A stretch of DNA of 64,000 bases from Dermanyssus gallinae (lineage: Eukaryota; Arthropoda; Arachnida; Mesostigmata; Dermanyssidae). Shown in pieces: positions 10,561 to 22,689 of this stretch. The first letter of the stretch is position 1, and the number at the start of each line of letters is the position of its first letter. The notes under the pieces are model-generated. The model was not told the DNA's origin, ran no database searches, and was given only the letters and a program-made list of their open reading frames with translations. Where the stretch lies: positions 1 through 64,000 of the forward strand of contig QVRM01005628.1 in the NCBI GenBank assembly GCA_003439945.1. The letters are read 5' to 3'. The position numbers and the translations under genes were made by a program.

Positions 10561-12731
10561 GTATTAATATATGATTGTCAATTAAATGAAATTACACACT
10601 TACATTAAGCCTCACAAGAGGCATTTATTTTTGCTGATCTTGAAAATATATAGAACCTGTTGTATATGCATTTGTCCAGAAGATATCATTGACTCAAGAC
10701 TCAAATGGCTGGCACTGATCAACGTGTTTTTTGGTGCAAATGATAATATTGAAGCTGTAGATAGTCATAATATATACAGCTACATTCATCACAAAGGTTA
10801 TGGAATTGAACTGATCGAAGCGCCGTGCCAAGTTGAAAGTGGCATATAATTCTACAACTCAGTTGAACTGTAGCGCTACGAGATGGGCTTGATAGACAAT
10901 CGCACAACCAGGCTTCAAATGAAATATTCGGATGTTTTTGCTAAGCATGCAGTGCGTGTTGGAAGTTTAAAAGTCCAAGAGATCTGTCGAATGTAGAATA
11001 CAGTACGAAACTTCTATAATTCAAACCTTTGCCGAAAAATCTATTCCAGTAAAAGTTAGAATTACTTAGTCAGAACTATGCCAGTTCAGACGCTGTTTGC
11101 TCTGACTCGATTAGTCCCAGTAACATTTCATCTTAAGATTCTTCAACTTTTCCTTTAAAAGGTCTAGCGATGTCAACGCAAACAACGTTATGAGGCCCCA
11201 GCAGATTATTGTTAGCCGTAAAAATATTCGCCTCAGATCGCTTACTTGTTGTAACCTTCCTAGGGTAAAAAACAGACACAGCGCGTTTACATTAATAAGC
11301 TCTGAACAGGTTAAAAACAAGATATCAGCAAGAGCAAGGACAAATACTGAAAATGCTTTTGCAGCTAATTAACAATCTAATCTACATGGTCGGATTGACA
11401 ACTAATACGGCAGCTAATGTTCCTTTGGTATTTAGTCAAGGAGCCCAGATGCGGAATCTGGCATGCAATATTTCACAAGTCCACAACTTTCCTGAAACGT
11501 TTTTCTAATAACTTGTGCATTTTTGTTGCATTGCACAGAAAGCTTAGCCTGCAGTCGCACTAACATAGTAATAAGCCCGCGGTCGGTATTAAAACGAGCC
11601 GTGACCAAATGACGCTGGCTCTAAGGAGCGAGCAGTGAGCTTGTGCGTTTATTTATTACAAGTGGTCTCCGAATACCCCGTTTCCCTCCCTCCCTCCCTC
11701 GTTCCTTTCTGCCGCCACGCAACCTCCGTCGCCGCGGTCGTCCCAGGAGAAGAAACCACCGGCGGAGAACAAACAGATCCAGGAAGACGAGGCTCGACTG
11801 ACTTTAAGCACAAATGTTACGAGCATACGCACGCTTAGTACCACTTTTTTATACCAACACTAGTTCTCGTGGGTTAAATGCCGTAGGACTTTAAAGACAC
11901 GCCATTGTACAAACGCCGCACGTCCGGTCCGACGAAGGGCCAGAGGAAATTAACAATTATTAGAATATAAACGGTGAACGTTTTACTATAAAGCCAACTG
12001 CCGCCATGGATTCACTATAAACGGCGACAGTGAGCACTTGTAAGCTCCGTGCAAATTCTTCTTAAATCCTGTTGGATAACCGACAACCCCCAAGTTGAAG
12101 AGGTTGGCTTGAGATACAAGATTCAATGGTCTAAATCGATCGTATTTTCCACTTTAAATTAGCATACAACTAAAAGTAGTGCCGTATGTGTTACTACAGC
12201 TCTACCGTAGAAACACCTGATGCTTTTATCTTTAGTTAAAATCATTTATCGAAGCTAAGGGCATCAAGCATAATATAATATCCCTGCAATTTATCGTTCT
12301 AGAAATCCGGCATCACCGTGGACAAGAGAATACGGGCTCAGATTAATCTAAGGCTGATACCTTTGAAAACAGAAAAGGTCCCGAAAATTATTTTTCCTAT
12401 ATTTTGGATGGAAATGGTGAGTGCTACTAAAAATTACATACAGTTAAGAAATGTTTCATGATTGACGTTTATAAGTTAATACATTTCATCCATGTGGTAG
12501 CCTGTAAAAACCTTTCAAGCAAGTCAGTATCTCATCAAACCGGAAAAACCTTTCTATAGTTGCAGTCTTTATTGGTTTCAAATTAGGTTTTGAGATTACG
12601 GCCGGTGTCCTTGTTTTGAAGCAGCAGAGGCAGGCTACAAATCCTCACTTTACTTAGCGCACTTCTCATCATAATCATCTTATTTGTTTCACTCATATTG
12701 AGTACGCATATAACATAGATAACTAGATAGA
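10561..12731. other. Spacer, no gene supported
   Basis: The open frame at 10586-10849 (+) has no recognisable domain. A GC-rich, pyrimidine-rich patch at 11670-11800 stands out from its AT-rich surroundings and could be part of an old LTR or exon, but I see no matching motif. Nothing else is supported. Confidence 0.4.
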
Positions 12732-13748
12732 TTATACAATTATACAGTCAGCTGGTCGCGGCATGTTACTCAAGAGAGGCAGTGCAGTGATCTTTTCGCA
12801 AGGGCCAGGCAGGCCGACGCATAAAACTTCGTACACATCTGAGGGCTCAGTCGAAAGACTCACTCTGTGTACTCCTCGTGGAAGCTCGTGTTTGAACATA
12901 CCAGATAATGGTAGCCGTGAACTATGCATCTGGTATAGACGTGGCAACTGTCACATGCAAGACCAGACCAGAGGCAAGAGGCACTGAAAATATCCAGGTC
13001 TAACCTCTCGTCGGACTTGTTCAACTTTTCTTTCCCATTCAATGGTATTGTTCGCGGCCTCTTCAACCTCAAACGAAATATTTCAACAACCGGTGCGCAG
13101 GCATATTATGGGTACACAAAGCCGCTCCTTGTCCGCATTGTCAGGCAAATTACTCGCTTGCGGTGCATTGTAAAACGGATTTTACACAAACCAAAGTTTG
13201 TCCGAGTGAGGTGTTCTATACACTTTCAAAACCATAGATCAGCCTTGGGACAATCTTGAGGAAGAAGAGTGCCACGGCCGTCGGGACAGACGTTGCCTAT
13301 CTCTTCATAAAGAGGAAATAGTTCTAGAACGTTTCAGACTCACATCGACGAGACAGAGCTGTGCGCACTGTCTCGACGATGTGAGCAGTGAAGGTCGTCC
13401 CAGTGTAATAAAGCCGAAAACCCTGATACCGTAAAGAGTTTGGATTTCAAAGATTGGCCACCACAACGTATAACGTCTTTAGCAGCCAATCGGCCTTCTA
13501 TTCTGAATTTCATAGCCTTGGCCTTTATTTCCAGCCACCTGAAACAAGGAACACTTTCGCCAGGGAAGTGATACGCTTGATGGCACCTAGGTCATGATGA
13601 GCGACCACTATGTTATCTGCGTACATCACAACTATGGCCTTCTGACACTTTTGTTGAATATAACCGAAAAAATCGGCAAGAAGGAGAGTGAGGGAGACGC
13701 AGCTCAATGGGCCGCCTTGTGGGGTTCCCACATTTAGGTTTTTTGAGA
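12732..13748 (-). mobile_element. Family A fragment: RT palm to C-terminus, degenerate
   Basis: On the minus strand, 13731 to 13525 encodes GTPQGGPLS and MYADN (catalytic YADD changed to YADN). Then come AKAMKFRIEGRLAAKDVIRC, an LGTTFTAHIVETVRTALSRR thumb segment, and VALFFLKIVPRLIYGFES (about 13210-13290). The end is VHGYHYLVCSNTSFHEE with remnants of the final cysteine cluster at 12760-12840. All match in order the ORF2 of the copy at 3356-8021. Many frameshifts. The 5' side stops abruptly where the R1 element tail begins at about 13748. Confidence 0.75.
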
Positions 13749-13921
13749 GAAGAAAATGCTTTTACGCACGCCCGCTGGTGTTAATGGCGAGCAGTGTGGG
13801 GCCCAACACCGGCGGAGAGTATACAACCCAATCCTGTTCGCGTGCAATACCCACTAAAAACCCCCTCCCGGCTGGGAATTGTAAAGCAGTACTTCAAAAC
13901 CAGGACGGGGGAGCCTCGTGC

Positions 13922-14371
13922 TCAACTCTTACCTGTGTCTTTGGGGACTGGGCCGTGGAGGGTTCGGACTGATCCCCGTACCAATCTGGTCCTCCGGGCC
14001 TCGTCCTGTTGCGTCTTCTCCCCCATGACAGAGTCGAGATTTCGGATTCCGTCCATCCAGTCAGCGGTGGCGGAGTTCAAGCGAGACACGATCTCCGCCG
14101 TTCCCTGTCCAGCCCCTACGTAGCCTGAGTTGTGGCGATGTCGAGACAGGGAGGGACAGTCGGCGACTGTGTGATCTACCGTGTCCGGCAGACCGGAGTC
14201 ACACAGGACGCAGACGGCCGTCTGTGATTTTCCTATTCTCTGCATGTAGATCTGGAGCCGGCCATGACCCGTCAGAGCCTGGGTGGCGAAGTACGTGAGC
14301 GGTTCCGGTCGCGAGCCTCCGCACCAGGCTTGTAACCCTGGGATAAGGCTGCGGGTCCACATACCCCGCAT
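13922..14371 (-). pseudogene. R1 ORF2 C-terminal zinc-finger region
   Basis: 149 open residues: MWTRSLIPGLQAW, then FATQALTGHGRLQIYMQRIGK (the R1 ALTGHG signature), then CVLCDSGLPDTVDHTVADC, a C-x2-C-x11-H-x4-C finger. Family knowledge: this region lies downstream of the RT in R1-clade ORF2 and probably binds nucleic acid. It is the best preserved part of this copy. Confidence 0.7.
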
Positions 14372-14427
14372 TTCGTCATGAAGTGGGTTAACCCACGTGG
14401 AGGCTCAGTCGTGGGGGGTCGAATCCC

Positions 14428-15829
14428 TCACCTGAGTCCTAGTGAGATTCCCATCCAGCTTCTGCTTGGCACGCTTGTTCGCGAGTAAGTCCAACGGAAG
14501 TTGACGCGATACCACCACCAGGACGTCAGTACTAACGGTTCTATAGGCTCTGCTGACGCGCATAGCCATGCGCGCTGGGTGGCACGGAGGGCCCGGCGGT
14601 TACGTTGGGCCCGTATGTCAAGGGCGGTCCAAACCGGGGCCCCGTACAAGGCTGTGGATTCTGCTACGGCCGCCAGCAGTCGGCGACGCGCATATCCGCC
14701 CTCCCCCCTTCCCTCGGCAGAATCCCGGCGAAACCTGCGGTACCTTCTTGGCAACATATTCGATGTGCGCCTTTCCTGTAAGGCCGGTGTCCAGCTGCAC
14801 ATCTAGGTATGTTGCCTGTTTCTTCACGGTAATAAGATAGTCTGCCACCTCTAGGTTGATTCCGCAGGTTTTCTTACGGCCCGTCAGATAAAGCGCGTCC
14901 ATTTTCTGCGGGGCGAGTTCCAGATGATTCGATATCATCCATTCTTTGGCTATGTCCAGAACGAGGTTCGCCGTCACCTCTAACAATGTTTCCCGCCGTG
15001 CAGTCACCAGCATTGCCAGATGCCAGAACCCCTTCCGGCAGGTCGGGGATGCGCAGGACTCTGTCGTAGGCGATGTTCCAAAGAACCGGACCGAGGACGG
15101 AGCCCTGCGGGACCCCCGCGGTAACCTTATGGGTGTGCGCTCGCCCAGTTTATCATATTAAATGCGTTTTTGAGGTCCAACAAAATAAGCAGAACATTGT
15201 TACGTGTCCCGCGCGACGCGGTTGCGCCTTGCCCCGCGTGTTGGAGGATGTGCTAAATTGCGTGGAGGGTGGAACGGCCTCACCAAAACCGGTATTGGGT
15301 GTCAGAGACCACTCCTTTGTTTAGGCGCTGCGTTAAGTCTGTCCAGATTCTCGTATTCCACTAACTTGGCCGCCGCGTCGAGGAGGCAAATCAGTCTGTA
15401 CGAGGGTGAAGTCCCCGGGCCCGATATAGTCTCAGGAACGAGTGCAAGGCGGAAGGCCTTCCACCTCTTAGGGAAGCGCCTCTCCCGTGAAAAGCGTGTA
15501 ACCAGATAAGCCATTACCTTAAGGTGTTTTGTCGCCATGAGTTTTACGACCTCCGGGGGCACCCCGTCGGGCTCGGAAGACTTTCGTAGGGCAAGACGCT
15601 CGGCTCCCTTTAGTATCTCCTCATCGGCCACCGGGGGAATCTGGTCCAAGTCGACGTCGTATATGCGGGGGCTCGGGGGGTTTTGTGAAGGAAAAAGGCG
15701 AGAGTCTAGAGTACAAATCATCTGTGCGGAGAGTGGGTCAATGTGACTCTCATCGGCGTCAACGTCTCTTAGTCCCGCAGGACGGTTGTGCAGAGTAGAG
15801 GCCAACGCCTCGTATCCACCTCCCCTCAT
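14428..15829 (-). pseudogene. R1 ORF2 reverse transcriptase region
   Basis: On the minus strand, 15829-15302 encodes the finger region (IPPVADEEILKG, DGVPPEVVKLMATKHL, YRLICLLDAAAKLVEYENL). The palm near 15065-15135 reads VTAGVPQGSVLGPVLWNIAYD, a textbook R1 motif. 15013-14618 gives EWMISNHLELAPQK and ALYLTGRKK, followed by LLAAVAESTALYGAPVW. The KAPGPDG loop reads SSEPDG here. The segment with YADD is missing or scrambled between 15013 and 15065. Several frame changes mean no product. Confidence 0.72.
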
Positions 15830-15949
15830 CCAACCGGTAGGTCCGGGGTGGCGTCACTGGCTAGTGAAAAGCTTAGGTACCGATGGTCGCCTAAGGACTC
15901 TTCGTCTATCTGGACCTTCCATCATTGTACAAAGGTTATGGTAGCATCG

Positions 15950-16745
15950 TTAGCGAGCGTAATATGCAGGTCTGAGGTTTGCGAGCGCCCTTAAAACGTC
16001 GGGTTTCCCCTTGCTGAGCAAAGGAAGGCACTGCTCAGCCAACCAGTCCAAGAGGGAGCTGCCCTTATTGCTGGTCCAGTGCCCCCTTCCCCCTCCCCAA
16101 TCAGTGTGATGGGCGTTAAAATCGCCTGCGACTAGAGTGGTCTGTTTTAGGTGGTTTCTCATGGAGGCCGCTAGCTCCTCAAAGTAGGCCTCCCGGCCGT
16201 CGAAGACAGCAACGCCACCATGCTAGACCATGCAAAGTCGCCTCAGCTTGCAGAAGGTTTTGATGTTGTCCCCTGCTCCTCTTCCTCGTTTCTGCTCTCA
16301 TCAATGTGTGTTGCTGCTGTTGTTGTTGTAGTCGTTGTCGTCATCAGTTTGTTTAACCTAGTTGTTGCTGAAAATGCATTGCACACGCTCTCGTGCGCTC
16401 CCTCTCTCGCTCTATTGGTCCCCTCGCTCAGTCGCACTGTCAGAAAAGCTCTAACTGCTTATTAGGTGAAAAATAGCAGCTATAAATGACTAAGGCTGGA
16501 TCGGCCATTTCAATCCGTGTGAAGCCCTTCCTGGTGGCTGTCCCGGAGATGGCCAGGTGTGGGGCCTGCCCTGTGTACCAGATAGATGTATCACCGTGAG
16601 TATTCGTGATGTAATTATTTTGGCTGGTTGCGATTTTCTTGTTAGGCTTAGACAGGCTGCAGACTGCGATGTGATGGCGCTGGACATATGCGTCGAGGAC
16701 GTCGTAAGCAGCTCGGCATCATTTAAGATTAACTTGTAAAATGGG
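15950..16745 (-). pseudogene. R1 ORF2 APE-type endonuclease, interrupted
   Basis: On the minus strand, 16745-16450 encodes LQVNL, AAYDVLDAYVQRHHI, RKGFTRIEMADPALVIYSCYFSPN (R1 endonuclease core). 16200-15950 encodes VAVFDGREAYFEELAASM, then LVAGDFNAHHTDWGG, the catalytic GDFN block. Between them is about 190 bp of GTT/CTC-rich non-coding sequence (16255-16440) that relatives lack. Confidence 0.68.
16255..16440. repeat. GTT/GTC-rich simple-sequence block inside R1 endonuclease
   Basis: Contains a run of GTT, GTC and TTG triplets (about 16305-16350) followed by a CTCTCG-rich stretch. It separates two collinear pieces of the R1 endonuclease. Either an insertion of simple sequence or expansion at a deletion scar. 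Confidence 0.45.
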
Positions 16746-16829
16746 AATCATTATAATTATTTAGGAGACCCAACTGCATGCCAGTCGGCGCCTCAGTCGT
16801 CGTCAGCCGCTACCACTGTTCTCTGGCGG

Positions 16830-17340
16830 GACGCTTGTGATTTGCGCTGACCTTGTTTAGAAGCAACTGGGTCAGAAAAGCACGCCTGGGTGTCCCCTTC
16901 AGTGTCCGCCGATGATTTGGCCGCATCTGCACCACTTGGAGGCGCCGTCTACGAAGCTTGCATGTTTGCGTGCATGCTGTACCTGAGACCGGTAGGCGGG
17001 GCAGTTCATGCTGTCCGATCTATGGCCGGGTTCCGCGCACACAATGCAGTATGGAGTGTCGGCAGTACACTCCCGCTCCGTGTGGTCAAGGGAACCTCGG
17101 TGACCCGGCCGTTGGCACCGGAGACACACCAAAAAAACACGAGTCCAGGCCTCCGACTTGCACGTGCTGCCGGCTACCTTGATGGATGTCTGGGACTGTA
17201 CAGGGTAGCGCGCCATGGGCGGCGTGGCTCGTACGAGCGCGTACCACCCACTGGTTGATCTGCCCTGGCGGATTGCTAGCTTTCTTGAAGCACTAAAGGG
17301 GCCATTGCGGCCTTAGTTTCGCAACTTGCACGCCCTTCTG
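16830..17340 (-). pseudogene. R1 ORF1 (Gag-like) zinc-knuckle region
   Basis: The minus-strand frame 17216-16899 encodes CLRCQRPGHRG and YCIVCAEPGHRSDSMNC, adjacent CCHC-type knuckles with the R1 spacing; the final Cys of the first is displaced or lost. NCPAYRSQVQHARK, typical of the stretch just after the knuckles, follows. Likely role: RNA binding of the Gag-like ORF1 protein. Only the C-terminal third remains. Confidence 0.65.
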
Positions 17341-19185
17341 ACGGATTCGCCGCTTGCAGGCTATCGATAAGTAATAAGTTGACAATTTCAACTAAGTAAA
17401 ACACAAAATGTAATCAATACAATGGAAAAAAAACGACACGCGCGTGATTTAAACTCGGAAACTTTGCATCCGAGTCGGAGCTCTTCTTGTCTCGTCCACA
17501 GAGTAACTTGGCTATACGATGGTCTCTCGCGATAGGAGATCGCAAAACAACGCTAAACGTTAACAGACGCCCGTTGTAATGCCGTCACTTGAACTCTATC
17601 TCCGATGGAAGCACATGGATTGTATCACGCGTTCCCCGATTTCTTCGAAAACCGAAATGCTCTGGCGGAAGGGTCTGGTGGACCACGCACTTGATCTATT
17701 TGATAACTAATTTGCAGAAGATCTTCTTCGGCGCCCTTTTAGACGTGTACCGCGGTATGAAAGAACGCTGAATAAGTTTTTAGCGTACTTATGAGGGTCA
17801 ATCAGAATTTTCTCGATAATAAGATGCGCAAGCATTAACTTTTGGTCAGACGACTTGGTACCTAGAAGGCGACAATGTCAGTTGATTGTTATTAATAGCG
17901 TTGCTCGGCACATGAACTACGTTATCACAGTGAACAAGTGCACTTGGTAGAAAGCTGTTGCTCTATCAGAGTAGTCTTCTCGTATTGAGATACTTGCTAC
18001 TTGATAGATTTATTTAATACCAGCTTCAACTAACCAGGCCTGAAAGGAATGTCTCCGTTCATTTCAGCATCTCGCCTGTAGAAGTAACTCTATGACTGTA
18101 CCGCATCCGTGTTGCTCTCGCAGCGCCAACAGACTCGCGTGGAATATAAATAATTTGGCTTTATCTATGTGAGAAGAACTTCAGAGCCCTTGGCGTCAAT
18201 AAAGCCAACTTTTTGAATAAAGCGTTAGTAATGCGTTTTTGCTTGCTGACGATTCCAACGCTTCCCCCTGAGTATGGTATTTAAACCAAACTCTCGCTCT
18301 AAACGCCTTCAAGTTAAAAGTGGCAATGACAAGAAAAGAAGGACCAGATGTGCTGCGTGTCGTTTTCAGGTAACATTTCGAGCAAAGGCACCCTCACGAA
18401 ACTTGCTTTTTTGGCTTAAGATTTGCGGACTTCCGATAGTGCAGCCTTCGTGTTCTGCTCTGGAATTTCGGCATTTAAATGCCGAGTTGGAGTATGCTTT
18501 CAAAGTTGCCACCTAGTAAAGCACTGCCTTTGTTTTCATTTTGTCAAGGCAAAGTATTAATGGAGATGCGCCATATCTAGCGCTTAAGCCCGCATAATAA
18601 AATAAACAGTAAGCTGTCATTGATCGGAGGGTTAACTTACACAGCGAATATACGCGTAGCTACAGCCTCCGCAAATTTATTGCACGCGCGTACGCACGCC
18701 CACGTACTTTTTATGAGAAGCTCGGCCGCGTCGAATTCGTGAGTTCGTTTCGTTGTCCGCCAATGGGCAAGCAGCAACATAATTAAAGAATGTTTGTTTG
18801 ATTGAATTAAACATTCTGTGTATGCATACGCCGGCGCCCGTAAAACTTACACGAGTATGGCGAGCCACTGCTCTTTGGAGATGTGAGGAGCGTAAGCGAT
18901 TGCAAGGTGCACACGTTAGTGCTCTAATGCGCGCAACTTTGCTGTGTGTATATTGATTAACCAAGTTCGGGATTACGTACCCAAATAGCCTAATTTGTTT
19001 CCTTCACTTGTAATTTTATCACGCACGGTTTTACTGGTGATATCGGACTGCTGGACGAAGGCCATAGCATGTTGTTTGTCTAGTTAGCAGGTGCTGTAGC
19101 TTCTCGCAAAAGTCTTTATTTATTTACGGTGACGGTCATCCATCAGAAATATGGTAGCCGAACCATCTTACACAATCATTGGTTT
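17341..19185. other. Spacer, no gene supported
   Basis: Short open frames at 18274-18516 (+) and 18677-18964 (-) have no recognisable domains. No splice-bounded exon is convincing. Confidence 0.4.
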
Positions 19186-19189
19186 TGTA

Positions 19190-19830
19190 CAGCTTTTTTT
19201 TTAGAGGACTAACTGGAAAATGCGGTTGCACACACGGACGCCACATCAGGAAGTCCCTGCAAGTGTGGGCCGGTAGTGTGGGGCTTCAACCCACTAAAAA
19301 CCAGTCATGTCCCCGTCCCCCAACTGACTGGGAACTACGCATGTATCAAACACTCAGAGGGGGCGAGTTTTCTTACTCCTGGCGAAAGTTGTCCCCGGGA
19401 GCCGTAGGGAATCGCAAAAGTCGCAGCTTGTTGGCCGCTGTCTTTGCTGGTAAAATCTTGTTAAAAACCGCTCTTGCCAGGTTCCAGTGTTCCAGGGATT
19501 CCGTCATCTTCAGAACGACGTCGCGTAGAGTAAAAATGTGCGTTTTCATTAGAGTCCTCAAGGGGGTGACGCTGTTCCACCCATGCGGGACACGCCAGAG
19601 CTGTGTGCTCTGGAGTGTCCTCGAGTCTATTGCCGCAGTGGACGCACGTGGGGCTGGGGCCTTCCCGATCCTGAATAGGTACTACTGAAAGTCGCCGTGC
19701 CCCGTCAAAACCTGGGTAGTGTGGAAGGTGAGCTCCCCACCGGGCCGGTACAGCCAGTGTTTGATGTTAGGAACCAGCTTGCGGAGCCTGGTTTTGTACA
19801 ACTATGTTGCACTCGTGTCACGAGTGTTGT
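19190..19830 (-). mobile_element. 5'-truncated R1-clade element: C-terminus and 3' UTR
   Basis: On the minus strand from about 19800: RKLVPNIKHWLYRP, then LTFHTTQVLTGHGDFQ, a stop, YLFRIGKAPAP, then CVHCGNRLEDTPEHTALAC (C-x2-C-x10-H-x4-C finger) at about 19590-19645. The 3' UTR contains GGTTTTTAGTGGGTTG, then CCCACACTACCGGCCCACAC, and ends CAACCGCATTTTCCAGTTAG followed by an A-run (19192-19201). The same tail occurs at 32803-32960 and 59000-59240. Confidence 0.75.
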
Positions 19831-21050
19831 GAGTAGTTCATATTTTGCTTGGGAGAAAGAGATAAAGCATGATTCCAGTTTTGTCTACCTTTGCTTTGTG
19901 CTACCCAATAAGGGTACCCAAACTCTCATCTCTAAAATAAAATTTACTTACTGAAGTGTCATACGCTGTAGGCAGTAATTGTTAAACGCAAAATTGAACT
20001 TGTTAAATCCATTAACAATAACATAAACTTTCATCCAGCTGCAATGATTATTAGATTATCGCTGTCTAAAGTGTGGTTGCCACTGTACTAAAAAGTCACA
20101 CACAGCAATTTGTTATAAATGTGTTTTAGGCGTATTTACCTTCAGACAGGGATTATCTATTGAGAATGCTAAAAAAGCCAAACAGTGTCCTTTATGCAGC
20201 ATTGGCCACCGTTTTCTGTTCGCTCGCCACGTGTTCTCTTCTCGGGGGCCTTCTCTTTTAAGCATGAGGGCCCTATGCAACCAGAGAAAAATGTCGACCC
20301 AGATTTCTTCTAATTACGGTAAGAACAAGATCTGCAATTACACTCACAATTATTTCTGTAAGGCTTGTAACAATTGTAACAATGTTCATTTATTTCTGTA
20401 ATCCCTTGTAACATTTAATAATAGTGAATATGCTTAAGAGCATTGTTGAGAACAAGGTCCTCTTGTGTGGTAATATTAGATGCGGATTTAAATTCCGGGG
20501 AAACTAATCAACATTACCATTGCCTCTTCTTTATTAATTTGTGATCTCTTAGGTTTATTAATTTAATCATATTAAATATTATTAAAAAAATATGTATTAA
20601 TATGTAAATATTATTAACAGACGTTACATGGGACCACGTGTATTAGATGTTACGAGAGGCAGCTTGATACGATAATGCTACAGGGCAAGCTAAGTTAATA
20701 CATTTAAAATAAAATCGCCGAATATGATAACATGCTATCCCCAGACACTTGCTCTTTATTTAACTAAATAAATAACATTACTTATTGGTTACTTGCAAAT
20801 ACACTCGAAAGCACACAACCATTTATATTGAGGAGTTTGCACAATGTGGACATGTTTATGTTGTCGTAAAAGGTTCGCGGTAGTTAAATAAAAGTGTGCT
20901 CAAAAAAGAAACAATAATAATAATAATAATATTGTTACCAAGCTATTAACCAAGCGTTAAATCTGAGATTAAGCTTTTTATATATTCATTAGTTTCTTCA
21001 GGCCTCTTTCCTAATAATATCAACCGCGAGGAACATTCTGGAATATGTGA
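19831..21050. other. AT-rich spacer with (AAT)n
   Basis: No coding signal. A short AAT microsatellite lies at 20912-20932. The block at about 20750-20850 resembles 28260-28350 (see findings). Confidence 0.5.
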
Positions 21051-21600
21051 TCAAGCGAGATCACGTGACAGTTCACATGCATTGACGGCGGCTCGGAAAT
21101 AAATAAGCTTCACCTCTGGCGGGGGAGAATTACGTTGAACCACCAGGATAGAGTAATCAGCCCGGGTCACCCTCTCATAATCAACAAGGCCAACGCAGGT
21201 GAGAGAAACTTTAAGAGCAGAACCATTTAACACCAAATCGATCATACCAGTACATTCAAAGCCCAATCGATCACACGAGTAGAGAGGAGCAAGCTGCACG
21301 GAAAAGAGTGACTTAGGGTTCATTTGAGTTAATTAGCACTTGCAGGCACTAGAAAGCTGCACATAGTATTGACTAATTGGCCGTAGCAAAAGAGTTTGCA
21401 TATTATCCTTGTATATTGGGAACTTGTTATCGATGGATTTGGTTGATTCGGCCGTCTCGAATCTATCTTCGATTACCTTTATTGATGGGTCGCTTTGTTC
21501 GAAGTTCATCGCCACTGAATCGATTGCTTCCAACGTACGAGGGCGGATCAAAAAAATCCAACAACAAATTTGCAACAAAGCCGAAGGATTTGTTTATTAT
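21051..21600 (-). pseudogene. Family A endonuclease fragment, highly diverged
   Basis: Two consecutive minus-strand frames (21578-21333, 21323-21051) align in order with the family A endonuclease: RTLEAIDSVAMNFEQSDP against STLEMVDKITKGIEATDP, then VIEDRF in place of VVGDFN, then GMIDLVLNG in place of STIDLFAVN, and DYSILV near the usual D-H end. Catalytic residues are mostly lost. The similarity is weak but collinear over about 150 residues. Confidence 0.45.
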
Positions 21601-22689
21601 TCTAAAGGGTTTTGTTCTTAACAAAATAATTCCCACCCGCTGCAGTGCACTTGCGTCACCCTCGTTCCGACTTTTGCAAACATTTTCTACACGTTTCTCG
21701 GAATCGAGTTGAGTTGTTCCTGCGAAGTTCGTTTAGCTGCTGTGAGACGTGATGACGTGAACCGATGCTGGGCTGAGGCTGATGATGATAGTTATGCTCT
21801 TTTTATGGGTGCTGTGACATAGGTGGCATAATGCGGTGTGAGTATGAAGGCTATGACAGTGTTGTTGGTGGCTGATGATGATGGAGGTGTCGTTGTTGCT
21901 GACAAACCGTAGAATGACGACTGCGCGGGTTCATCCACACTATTCGCATATTTTATAATTCTTGCTGGCTGCACGTGATGGCGGGCTCGTGGGCTGCCCG
22001 GTTAAACTGCAGCTTCTTGTACCAATCATTCTATTATACGAATAAGCAATGCGGTAATCTGTTTACTACAGTTTCGTCAGGTCAGGCCCGGAGGCTCGGC
22101 GCATTGTGTACGTTCCTTTTTTATGCTTTTTATTTTTGGCATTGATTGTCGAGTGCTGACTGTTGCTTTAGCCGGCCGATGCGACACACCAGTCGTATTT
22201 CGACGCCGATCTGGCCTGCAGTGGCCGCTTTGTTGCGCTGTTGAACAGTTTCTCTGCGCGCCCTGTCCGACAATGATATCGTAGAGTTTGATACACGTAT
22301 TCCATGTTTTCTGAAACTTCTCAGCATTGCTTTGGGGGATTACGAGAATCCTTACCGACAAACGCCAGCCCAGCTATGGTGACTAGTCAGAGACTCGCAA
22401 ACCAGGAAACCAGCGTCCCCCTCCCACCCCCAGGCTTCGGTAACCGCGTGGGCAATGCTTCAATTTCCATAGCAGCGGTGTTGCACCAAGTCCTACATTC
22501 TACTCCAATCTAGCATCATCAGGCGCCTCATGCCGGCCTTGGTGCAGCTCAGACTCGTCAGCCACCGTTAACGCCTTCCACAGCTCCGCCACCTGCGTAT
22601 GCGCCGAGAGTCATCATCTAGAGCGTCCCTGGCTATCCCTGCCTAATCCCAACGCTGGTTTGTATTTGCTGCCTATTTTCCTTAATTTC
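21601..22689. other. Spacer, no gene supported
   Basis: Low-complexity GATGATG-rich sequence around 21780-21890. An open minus frame at 22077-22361 has no recognisable domain. Confidence 0.4.

Larger units (their letters stand above)
13749..17340 (-). mobile_element. R1-clade non-LTR retrotransposon, both ORFs, decayed
   Basis: Reading on the minus strand from 17340 downward: an ORF1 C-terminal part with zinc knuckles, an endonuclease, an R1-type RT, a CxxC...H...C C-terminal finger, and a 3' tail. The tail (13749-13920) has the R1 layout, a GGGTTTTTAGTGGGTATT block then TTGGGCCCCACACTGC, ending in a short A-run against the family A fragment. The order is collinear with R1 elements, so this is one insertion. 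It is 5' truncated, with frameshifts throughout and a GTT-rich block within the endonuclease. Confidence 0.8.

Noticed and set aside
14340..14430. tRNA gene or SINE suggested by GGGTCGAATCCC
   Set aside because: The A-box-like block is too close and the stretch lies inside collinear R1 coding sequence.
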